From CBDVAK01 sp965371945 (GTDB taxonomy: Bacteria > Pseudomonadota > Gammaproteobacteria > Competibacterales > JAHEDQ01), in contig CBDVAK010000020.1 of the NCBI GenBank assembly GCA_965371945.1, positions 1-21,773 on the forward strand: 21,773 nt of DNA, given 5' to 3'. The number at the start of each line of letters is the position of its first letter. Within the stretch, counting starts at the first letter, position 1. Of the stretch, positions 16,355 to 21,773 are shown piece after piece. The notes under the pieces were generated by a model. That model saw only the letters and a list, made by a program, of their open reading frames with translations, did not search any database and was not told the DNA's origin. A program made the translations under genes and the position numbers.

Positions 16355-16423
16355 GGTCCGGTGCCCGGCCATGGTTTACCGGACCCGCGTATCGTCGGCC
16401 GCCATCAGGCGGGTACGCGGGTC
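16355..16423 (+). promoter_or_regulatory. Structured mdh leader with two mutually exclusive hairpins
   Basis: In the 199-base ppsR-mdh gap, GGTCCGGT (16355-16362) is the exact reverse complement of ACCGGACC (16378-16385), and GACCCGCGTA (16382-16391) of TACGCGGGTC (16414-16423). The second hairpin encloses another, CCGCC (16399-16403) / GGCGG (16408-16412), with an ATCA loop. Bases 16382-16385 belong to both outer stems, so they cannot form together. The second stem ends 26 bases before the mdh ATG. No T-run follows, so a switch would act on translation or RNA stability rather than as a classic terminator. It matches no riboswitch class I know. Confidence 0.5.
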
Positions 16424-16449
16424 TATCCACGCTTTGACAGGAGCAAATC

Positions 16450-17427
16450 ATGAACAAAGCTGTTCGTGTGGCCATCACCGGGGCCGCTGGCAACATTGGC
16501 TATGCAATGGCGTTTCGAATCGCTGCCGGAGACATGCTGGGACCGGACCAGCCGGTGATACTGCAGTTGATCGAAATACCTCCGGCCATGGATGCCTTGC
16601 AGGGCGTGGTGATGGAACTCAATGACTGCGCTTTTCCGTTGTTGGCCGCGGTGGAAACCGCTTCCGATCCCGCCCACGGTTTCGCCGCCACGGACTACGC
16701 GCTGCTGGTCGGTGCCCGCCCGCGGGGCCCCGGTATGGAGCGCAAGGATCTGCTGTCCGCCAACGGTGCTATTTTTGGTCCACAGGGCGCGGCGCTGAAT
16801 AAACACGCCAGCCGTGACGTGCGCGTGCTGGTGGTCGGCAATCCAGCCAATACCAATGCCTTGATCGCGGCCTCCAACGCCCCCGATCTGAACCCGGCGC
16901 AGTTTACCGCCATGACCCGCCTCGACCACAACCGGGCACTCAGCCAGCTATCGGCCCGCACCGGTGTCCACTACAACGACATTCGCCGCATGATTGTCTG
17001 GGGCAACCACTCCGCCACCCAGTATCCCGATATCGCCCACTGCAGCGTCGCTGGCCGGCCCGCCACGGAGCTGGTCGATCAGGACTGGTACCGGCAACAA
17101 TTCATCCCCACGGTGCAGCAGCGAGGCGCCGCGGTTATCAAGGCCCGTGGCGCCTCATCGGCGGCCTCGGCGGCCTCGGCGGCGATCGATCATATGCGCA
17201 TCTGGGCCCTGGGCACCGCGGAAGGCGACTGGACCAGCATGTCGGTAAGTGCCGACGGCAGCTATGGTATCGAACCGGGCATCATCTATTCCTACCCGGT
17301 GACCTGTCTCGGTGGCTCCTACGAGATCGTGCAGGGGCTGGAGATCGATCCATTCAGCCGCGAGCGCATGGTTGCGACCGAGACCGAGTTGCGCGAGGAA
17401 CGCGCCGCGGTCGAGGATCTGCTGTAG
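16450..17427 (+). CDS. mdh: Malate dehydrogenase, cytosolic-type (NAD)
   Basis: A 325-residue protein with an AGGAG site before its ATG. Rossmann loop GAAGNIG at 11-17; an acidic Glu42 closes the second strand (LIEIPPAMDALQG), which favours NAD over NADP. Substrate arginines Arg92 and Arg98 lie in GARPRGPGMERKDLL, the third in RLDHNRA (Asp159, Arg162), and the catalytic His187 in WGNHSATQYPD. The later GASSAASAASAAIDHMR and the C-terminal EIVQGLEIDPFSRERM fit the cytosolic-type branch rather than the E. coli mitochondrial-type Mdh. It interconverts malate and oxaloacetate in the TCA cycle and could receive malate from the Mcl1/Mcl2 route. It follows ppsR after 199 bases and appears to have its own structured leader. 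Confidence 0.95.
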   Translation: MNKAVRVAITGAAGNIGYAMAFRIAAGDMLGPDQPVILQLIEIPPAMDALQGVVMELNDCAFPLLAAVETASDPAHGFAATDYALLVGARPRGPGMERKDLLSANGAIFGPQGAALNKHASRDVRVLVVGNPANTNALIAASNAPDLNPAQFTAMTRLDHNRALSQLSARTGVHYNDIRRMIVWGNHSATQYPDIAHCSVAGRPATELVDQDWYRQQFIPTVQQRGAAVIKARGASSAASAASAAIDHMRIWALGTAEGDWTSMSVSADGSYGIEPGIIYSYPVTCLGGSYEIVQGLEIDPFSRERMVATETELREERAAVEDLL

Positions 17428-17512
17428 GGGCTGGGTCAGGAAACGCGGACGAGCATGCGCGGCAAAGCCGCTCGGTAGGATGGGCCGAGCCGCGTAACGC
17501 CTATATATAGGA

Positions 17513-17542
17513 TTAACATAACTCATGGAGAGACGTTATAGA
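17513..17542 (+). promoter_or_regulatory. Candidate sigma-70 promoter for the prp genes
   Basis: TTAACA (17513-17518, five of six to the -35 consensus) is followed after 18 bases by TATAGA (17537-17542, four of six to the -10 consensus). It is the best hexamer pair I found in the mdh-prpE gap and lies in its AT-richest part. If used, the transcript would pass through the MITE-like element and carry a leader of about 245 bases before prpE. Inferred from consensus only. Confidence 0.35.
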
Positions 17543-17575
17543 CTTGTGTAGTCTTATGCATCGTGTCGATGCTTA

Positions 17576-17746
17576 GGCGAATGGCGGAAACAAAGTTACC
17601 AGATTGCGTAGGCCCGAAGGTGTGGGATCTACGTTCGTCTTCAAGGCGCGGCAGCAAGAGCATAGCAGGGCTATGTGAGGGCTGTCGCAACGCCGAAGAC
17701 GGGCGAAAAGACAAGTACACTGGGAACTTTGTTGACAGAAATCGCC
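17576..17746. mobile_element. Probable MITE-like non-autonomous element with terminal inverted repeats
   Basis: The 171-base element begins GGCGA and ends TCGCC. Its ends form an imperfect inverted repeat with an exact core AACAAAGTT (17589-17597) / AACTTTGTT (17725-17733), extended by ACCAG / CTGGG with one mismatch. It is flanked by TTA on both sides (17573-17575, 17747-17749), a possible target duplication. Inside, CGTCTTC (17636-17642) pairs with GAAGACG (17695-17701), and the centre holds hairpin CATAGC-AGG-GCTATG (17661-17675). It encodes nothing recognisable, so any movement would depend on a transposase elsewhere. It lies 49 bases before prpE. A structured intergenic palindrome (REP/ERIC-like) is the main alternative. 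Confidence 0.6.
17674..17689. promoter_or_regulatory. CRP-like operator candidate
   Basis: TGTGAGGGCTGTCGCA matches the TGTGA-N6-TCACA consensus at nine of ten positions. It lies inside the MITE-like element, 107 bases upstream of the prpE start. The window encodes a Crp-family regulator whose recognition helix keeps the residues that read TGTGA, so binding is plausible. The site also forms part of the element's internal palindrome, so the match may be incidental. Confidence 0.35.
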
Positions 17747-17795
17747 TTAGGCTGGGAGCAGAGTCGCTGATGGTGGCGGCCCGAGGAGGATAGCA

Positions 17796-19694
17796 ATGGA
17801 CAAGATGAGCCACGAAGCGTTTCATCGCTGGTCGATCGAGCAGCCCGAGCAGTTCTGGGAGCAGCAGGCGCAACTGATCCACTGGCACAAGCCATGGGAA
17901 CAGGTGCTGGACTACTCCCGTCCACCCTTCCGTAACTGGTTTGTCGGTGGCCAGACCAACCTCTGCTACAACGCGGTCGACCGACATCTGCCCGAGCGGG
18001 CTGCACAGACCGCACTGGTCTACATTTCCACGGAGACCGGTGAGGAGCACAGTTACAGTTATTCGGAACTCTACTCCGAGGTGAATCGTTTTGCGTCGGT
18101 GCTGCTATCACTCGGCTTGCAGCGCGGCGACCGTGCGGTGATCTATATGCCGATGATTGCCGAGGCTGTGTTTGCGATGCTGGCTTGTGCCCGTCTCGGG
18201 GTCGTTCATTCGGTAGTGTTCGGCGGTTTTGCGGCCCACAATCTGGCGGTACGGATCGACGACGCGCGACCGAAGATACTGATCACCGCGGATGCCGGAA
18301 TGCGGGCGGGCAAGACGATTCCCTACAAGCATCTGGTCGACGAGGCCTGCGAGCGCGCCAGTGCGCCACCCGGGCATGTGTTGATCTGCAACCGGGGGCT
18401 GGATCCGGAGCTGTCGCTGCAGGAAGGTCGCGATCTCGACTACGCCACTCTGCGCGATGCCCACTATGATGACGAGGTACCGGTGGCCTGGCTGGAGTCC
18501 AACGAAACCAGCTACATACTCTATACCTCCGGTACCACCGGAACACCCAAAGGCGTGCAGCGTGACACCGGTGGCTACGCGGTCGCGCTGGCGGCATCGA
18601 TGCACCACATTTACGATGCCCGGCCGGGAGAGGTGATGTTCACCACCTCTGATATCGGCTGGGTGGTGGGGCATTCCTATATCGTCTACGGACCGCTGAT
18701 CCACGGCATGACCACCATCGTCTACGAAGGGCTGCCGATCCGGCCGGATGCCGGAATCTGGTGGAAGATCGTGGAGCAGCACAAGGTCACCACCATGTTC
18801 AGTTCGCCGACTGCGGTGCGAGTGCTCAAGAAGCAGGATCCGGCTTATCTGAAGCGCTACGATCTGAGTTCATTGCGCTATCTGTTTCTGGCCGGAGAAC
18901 CGCTCGATGAGCCCACCTCGCGCTGGATCTCGGATGGCCTCGGGGTGCCGGTGATCGATCACTATTGGCAGACTGAGACCGGTTGGGCCATGCTCACCTA
19001 TCTGCCCGGGGTCGATCTCAAACCCAACCGTTTCGGTTCACCCGGGTTCCCTGCCTACGGCTTCGACATCGAAATCATCGATGAGGCCAGCGGCACACCG
19101 GCCGGCGCTGGCGAAAAAGGTGTGCTGGTCGTCAAACCGCCGTTACCGCCAGGCTGTCTCACCACCATTTGGGGCGATGATCAGCGTTTTCTGAGCAGCT
19201 ATTTTGCCGATTTCAAAGACACCCTCTATACCAGCTCCGATTGGGCGGTTCGTGATGCCGACGGCTATTATTTCATACTCGGCCGCACCGATGATGTCAT
19301 CAATGTTGCCGGCCACCGGCTGGGAACACGCGAGATCGAGGAGGCCATCAGCGCCCACGCCGCGGTCGCGGAAGTGGCGGTGGTCGGTGTCCAGGATGCA
19401 CTCAAGGGACAGGAGGCCGCTGCTTTCGTGGTGATCAAGGATCCCCGCATGGCCAGTACCGACGAGCACACGCAGACACTGGTCGCCGAAATCAAGGCAG
19501 AAGTGGTGAAGTCGCTGGGGCCGGTGGCCCGGCCGGGCCACGTCCACATCGTCAATGCCTTGCCCAAGACCCGCTCCGGCAAGTTGCTCAGACGCAGCAT
19601 CCAGGCGCTTGCGGAAGGCCGTGACCCAGGGGACTTGAGCACCCTCGATGACCCGGCTTCGCTGGAAGCGGTCCGCGACGTTCTTCAATCCTGA
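17796..19694 (+). CDS. prpE: Propionyl-CoA synthetase PrpE
   Basis: A 632-residue acyl-CoA synthetase, near E. coli PrpE (628) and very similar throughout. Marks: MSHEAFHRWSIEQPEQFW at the N-terminus, NWFVGGQTNLCYNAVDRH (47-64), the adenylation loop YTSGTTGTPKGV (243-254) followed by QRDTGGYAVAL, SDIGWVVGHSYIVYGPL (285-301), LAGEPLDEPT, and GRTDDVINVAGHRLGTREIEE. The catalytic C-domain lysine is Lys596 in KTRSGKLLRR, a known acetylation-controlled site in Salmonella PrpE. The end GRDPGDLSTLDDPASL is PrpE-specific and argues against acetyl-CoA synthetase. It activates propionate with ATP and CoA to propionyl-CoA. The start has a strong GAGGAGG site. It leads a prpE-prpB-prpC order, whereas E. 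coli has prpE last. Confidence 0.93.
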   Translation: MDKMSHEAFHRWSIEQPEQFWEQQAQLIHWHKPWEQVLDYSRPPFRNWFVGGQTNLCYNAVDRHLPERAAQTALVYISTETGEEHSYSYSELYSEVNRFASVLLSLGLQRGDRAVIYMPMIAEAVFAMLACARLGVVHSVVFGGFAAHNLAVRIDDARPKILITADAGMRAGKTIPYKHLVDEACERASAPPGHVLICNRGLDPELSLQEGRDLDYATLRDAHYDDEVPVAWLESNETSYILYTSGTTGTPKGVQRDTGGYAVALAASMHHIYDARPGEVMFTTSDIGWVVGHSYIVYGPLIHGMTTIVYEGLPIRPDAGIWWKIVEQHKVTTMFSSPTAVRVLKKQDPAYLKRYDLSSLRYLFLAGEPLDEPTSRWISDGLGVPVIDHYWQTETGWAMLTYLPGVDLKPNRFGSPGFPAYGFDIEIIDEASGTPAGAGEKGVLVVKPPLPPGCLTTIWGDDQRFLSSYFADFKDTLYTSSDWAVRDADGYYFILGRTDDVINVAGHRLGTREIEEAISAHAAVAEVAVVGVQDALKGQEAAAFVVIKDPRMASTDEHTQTLVAEIKAEVVKSLGPVARPGHVHIVNALPKTRSGKLLRRSIQALAEGRDPGDLSTLDDPASLEAVRDVLQS

Positions 19695-19700
19695 GCCGTT

Positions 19701-19729
19701 GCTCCGGCATCCCGCCGGGGTGCCGGAGC
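19701..19729 (+). repeat. Strong intercistronic hairpin between prpE and prpB
   Basis: GCTCCGGCATCCC (19701-19713) pairs with GGGGTGCCGGAGC (19717-19729) over 13 base pairs, one a T-G wobble, around a 3-base loop. It begins seven bases after the prpE stop. No T-run follows, so full intrinsic termination is unlikely; it may stabilise the upstream message, mark an RNA processing point, or partly attenuate expression of prpB and prpC relative to prpE. Confidence 0.65.
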
Positions 19730-19756
19730 CGGCCGCCAGAATCAGCAGGTACAATC

Positions 19757-20647
19757 ATGACCGAGTCATCGAGCGCGGGCGCCCGCTTTCGTCAGGCGCT
19801 GCAGCAGGAGCGACCGCTGCAAGTGGTCGGAACCATCAATGCCTACGCGGCCCGACTGGCCCAGGCCAGTGGCTTCCGCGCCCTCTATGTTTCCGGCGGA
19901 GGGGTGGCCGCCGGGTCTTGTGGAATTCCGGACTTGGGTATCACCACCATGGAAGATGTGCTGGTCGATGTCAGCCGCATCACCGATATCTGTGAACTGC
20001 CGCTGCTGGTCGATATCGATACCGGTTGGGGCGGTGCCTTCAACATCGCCAGGACGGTGCGCGCCATGATCCGTGCCGGAGCCGCCGCGGTGCATATCGA
20101 AGATCAGGTGTCGCAAAAGCGCTGCGGTCACCGGCCGGGCAAAGCCATCGTCCCGGGTGCCGAAATGGTGGATCGTATCAAGGCCGCCGTAGACGCCCGC
20201 ACCGATTCGCAGTTCGTGATCATGGCCCGTACCGATGCGCTGGCGGTGGAGGGACTGGATGCGGCGCTGGATAGAGCCTGTGCCTGTGTGGAAGCGGGTG
20301 CCGACATGATCTTTCCGGAAGCGGTCACCGATCTGGCAATGTATCGCCGTTTCGCTGACGCGGTGAAGGTGCCGATTCTGGCCAATATCACCGAGTTCGG
20401 AGCCACCCCGTTGTTCACTACCGATGAGCTGCACTCGGCGGGTGTGGCGATGGCGCTCTATCCCCTGTCCGCGTTTCGGGCCATGAGCGCCGCTGCACTC
20501 AATGTCTACCGGACGCTGCGTGCGGACGGCAGCCAGCGGGCCGTGGTCGACCTGATGCAGAGTCGCGCCGATCTCTACGAGTATCTTGGCTATCACGACT
20601 TCGAACGCAAGCTGGACCAGCTGTTTGCAGAGGAGGAGCGAAATTGA
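19757..20647 (+). CDS. prpB: 2-Methylisocitrate lyase PrpB
   Basis: A 296-residue enzyme, the same size as E. coli PrpB and highly similar along its length: VGTINAYAARLAQASGF (24-40), YVSGGGVAAGSCGIPDLGI (44-62), LLVDIDTGWGG (83-93) with metal-binding aspartates 86 and 88, HIEDQVSQKRCGHRPGKA (113-130) and FPEAVTDLAMYRRFADAV. The catalytic motif KRCGH (121-125, Cys123) is the methylisocitrate lyase form. It cleaves 2-methylisocitrate to succinate and pyruvate, the last step of the methylcitrate cycle. It starts 62 bases after prpE and its stop overlaps the prpC start, so prpB and prpC are translationally coupled. Isocitrate lyase and PEP mutase are less likely given the near-complete PrpB match. 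Confidence 0.95.
   Translation: MTESSSAGARFRQALQQERPLQVVGTINAYAARLAQASGFRALYVSGGGVAAGSCGIPDLGITTMEDVLVDVSRITDICELPLLVDIDTGWGGAFNIARTVRAMIRAGAAAVHIEDQVSQKRCGHRPGKAIVPGAEMVDRIKAAVDARTDSQFVIMARTDALAVEGLDAALDRACACVEAGADMIFPEAVTDLAMYRRFADAVKVPILANITEFGATPLFTTDELHSAGVAMALYPLSAFRAMSAAALNVYRTLRADGSQRAVVDLMQSRADLYEYLGYHDFERKLDQLFAEEERN
20631..20646 (+). promoter_or_regulatory. Shine-Dalgarno and TTG start deciding the prpC N-terminus
   Basis: AGGAGGAG (20631-20638), inside the end of prpB, places its AGGAGG seven bases before TTG 20644. The next in-frame alternative, GTG 20653, would be sixteen bases away, outside the usual range, and no in-frame ATG lies near. This supports TTG as the prpC start, overlapping the prpB TGA. 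Confidence 0.7.
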
Positions 20648-21773
20648 ATACTGTGAACGTAGCACCGGGCAAGAAGAAAAAATCAGTGGCCTTGTCCGGA
20701 ACCACCGCCGGCAACACCGCCGTTTGTACTGTTGGCCGTACGGGCAACGATCTGCACTACCGTGGCTACGACATACTGGATCTGGCGCAGCGCTCGACCT
20801 TCGAAGAGACCGCCTACCTGCTGGTCTACGGCGAACTGCCAAGCGCCTCCGAGCTGAAGTCCTATCGCGACAAGCTCAAGACCTTGCGTGGCCTCCCGGG
20901 GTCGGTGAAAGCCGTCCTGGAACAGATTCCCGCAGCCGCCCACCCGATGGACGTTATGCGCAGTAGTTGCTCTGTGCTGGGCACCGTGCTGCCGGAGAAG
21001 GATGATCACAATAGCGGCGGTGCGCGGGATATCGCCGATCGTCTGATGGCCAGCTTCGGGTCGATGTTGGTCTACTGGTATCACTACAGCCACAACGGTC
21101 GCCGTATCGACACCGAAACCGACGACGACACCATCGCCGCACATTTTCTCAACCTGTTGCATGGCCGCAGCCCTTCCGAACTGCATGAGCGGGCCCTGGA
21201 CCAGTCGCTGATTCTCTACGCCGAGCACGAGTTCAATGCCTCCACCTTTGCCGCCCGCGTGATTGCCGGGACCGGCTCGGACATGTACTCGGCAATTACC
21301 GGGGCGATCGGTGCGCTGCGTGGCCCCAAACACGGTGGTGCCAACGAGGCCGCGATGGAGATCGTGTTGCGGTATTCGAATCCTGAACAGGCGCAGGCGG
21401 ATATCGAGCAGCGGGTGGCACGCAAGGAAATCGTTATTGGGTTCGGTCATCCGGTCTACACCATCGCCGACCCACGTAATCAGATCATCAAGGAGATTGC
21501 GCGGCGCTTGTGCGACGAGGGTGGTAACAGCACGCTGTTCGCGGTGTCCGAGCGCATCGAGGCGGTGATGTGGGACAGCAAGAAAATGTTCCCCAACCTG
21601 GACTGGTACAGCGCGGCCAGCTACCACATGATGGGTGTTCCCACACCCATGTTTACCCCTTTGTTCGTGATTTCCAGAACCTCAGGCTGGGCGGCACACG
21701 TCATCGAACAACGCATCGACGGCAAGATCATCCGCCCCAGCGCCAACTATGTTGGCTCCGAGAATCGCAATTA
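20644..21773 (+). CDS. prpC: 2-Methylcitrate synthase PrpC (3' end cut by window)
   Basis: 376 residues are present from TTG 20644; the frame is still open at the right edge, reaching NYVGSENRN. E. coli PrpC (389) ends shortly after the same point, so only about a dozen residues are missing. Family motifs: ALSGTTAGNTAVCTVG (16-31), YRGYDILDLA (39-48), LYAEHEFNASTF (191-202), LRGPKHGGANEAAM (225-238), IGFGHPVYTIADPR (265-278), FPNLDWYSAASYHMMGVPT (316-334). Active-site histidines His230 and His269 and Asp320 are in place. It condenses propionyl-CoA with oxaloacetate to 2-methylcitrate. SYHMMGVPTPMFTPLFV separates it from ordinary citrate synthase. Methylcitrate dehydratase (prpD or acnD-prpF) would be expected beyond the edge. 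Confidence 0.94.
   Translation, partial: MNTVNVAPGKKKKSVALSGTTAGNTAVCTVGRTGNDLHYRGYDILDLAQRSTFEETAYLLVYGELPSASELKSYRDKLKTLRGLPGSVKAVLEQIPAAAHPMDVMRSSCSVLGTVLPEKDDHNSGGARDIADRLMASFGSMLVYWYHYSHNGRRIDTETDDDTIAAHFLNLLHGRSPSELHERALDQSLILYAEHEFNASTFAARVIAGTGSDMYSAITGAIGALRGPKHGGANEAAMEIVLRYSNPEQAQADIEQRVARKEIVIGFGHPVYTIADPRNQIIKEIARRLCDEGGNSTLFAVSERIEAVMWDSKKMFPNLDWYSAASYHMMGVPTPMFTPLFVISRTSGWAAHVIEQRIDGKIIRPSANYVGSENRN

Larger units (their letters stand above)
17428..17795 (+). other. 368-base intergenic region between mdh and prpE
   Basis: No gene is supported here; a short plus-strand frame (17563-17793) is just the MITE-like element read through. Just after mdh lie two competing hairpins, GCGGC-AAA-GCCGC (17459-17471) and GCTCGG...CCGAGC (17470-17490), neither followed by a T-run. 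The second contains GTAGGATGGGCCGAGC, which recalls a degenerate copy of GTAGGATGGG-type dispersed repeats seen in proteobacteria. An AT-rich stretch with palindrome CTATATATAG (17501-17510) precedes a promoter candidate, then the MITE-like element. A strong GAGGAGG (17783-17789) serves prpE. Base composition here is visibly lower in GC than the genes on either side. Confidence 0.6.

Noticed and set aside
17155..17190. Short tandem repeat (GGCCTCGGC units) coding an Ser-Ala-Ala run in mdh
   Set aside because: The GASSAASAA...AAIDH stretch is a normal conserved part of cytosolic-type malate dehydrogenases, so it is not an expansion.
17732..17760. Perfect -35 hexamer TTGACA (17732-17737) at the right end of the MITE-like element
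   Set aside because: No acceptable -10 hexamer lies 16-18 bases downstream, and the hexamer overlaps the terminal inverted repeat.
17796..19694. Acetyl-CoA synthetase as the label for this gene
   Set aside because: The N-terminus, the QRDTGGYAVAL stretch and the GRDPGDLSTLDDPASL end follow PrpE, and prpB and prpC are next to it.
19766..20842. A 358-codon minus-strand open frame opposite prpB and prpC
   Set aside because: Low-complexity, His/Arg-rich translation with no domain; both plus-strand genes are certain.

Overview
The window is GC-rich, densely coded DNA of a gammaproteobacterium. The products I recognise are closest to gammaproteobacterial families (GlcDEF, GlrK-QseG-GlrR, PrpE/PrpB/PrpC, PpsR), while the malyl-CoA lyase pair resembles the Mcl1/Mcl2 pair of Rhodobacter. 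That mix recalls sulfur-oxidising or purple-sulfur-type Gammaproteobacteria that assimilate small organic acids, but the lineage is inference only. I see no rRNA, tRNA, CRISPR array, prophage or transposase gene.

Layout. (1) 1-2398 (+): end of glcD, then glcE and glcF, the glycolate oxidase. (2) 2480-3754 (-): an orphan ATP-grasp protein of unknown function. (3) 3966-4610 (+): a Crp/Fnr-family regulator. (4) 4702-6545 (+): two overlapping CitE-fold genes, an Mcl1-type malyl-CoA lyase and an Mcl2-type (3S)-malyl-CoA thioesterase-like protein. (5) 6606-10115 (-): a GlrK / QseG-like lipoprotein / GlrR operon. (6) 10116-10704: 589 bases without a convincing gene, holding a symmetric inverted repeat. 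(7) 10705-16250 (+): NADP-type isocitrate dehydrogenase fused to a C-terminal CBS pair, then lutABC (L-lactate oxidation) and ppsR (PEP synthase regulator), tightly packed. (8) 16450-17427 (+): malate dehydrogenase behind a leader with two mutually exclusive hairpins. (9) 17428-17795: intergenic DNA with a promoter candidate and a probable 171-bp MITE-like element. (10) 17796-21773 (+): prpE, prpB and prpC (cut by the window end), the start of a methylcitrate-cycle operon.

How the genes fit together. Nearly every enzyme handles a C2-C4 acid around glyoxylate, malate, isocitrate, pyruvate and propionyl-CoA. Glycolate oxidase makes glyoxylate. Mcl1 run in the condensing direction would join glyoxylate to acetyl-CoA (or propionyl-CoA), and an Mcl2-type thioesterase would release malate, a two-enzyme replacement for malate synthase. 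Mdh oxidises the malate. LutABC turns lactate into pyruvate and PpsR governs PEP synthase, so lactate carbon can enter gluconeogenesis. PrpE/PrpB/PrpC take propionate through 2-methylcitrate to succinate and pyruvate. The CBS tail on isocitrate dehydrogenase suggests the TCA branch point may be tuned by a nucleotide ligand. The parts most worth following up are that fusion, the malyl-CoA route beside glycolate oxidase, the orphan ATP-grasp gene, the structured mdh leader, and the MITE-like element carrying a CRP-like operator upstream of prpE.
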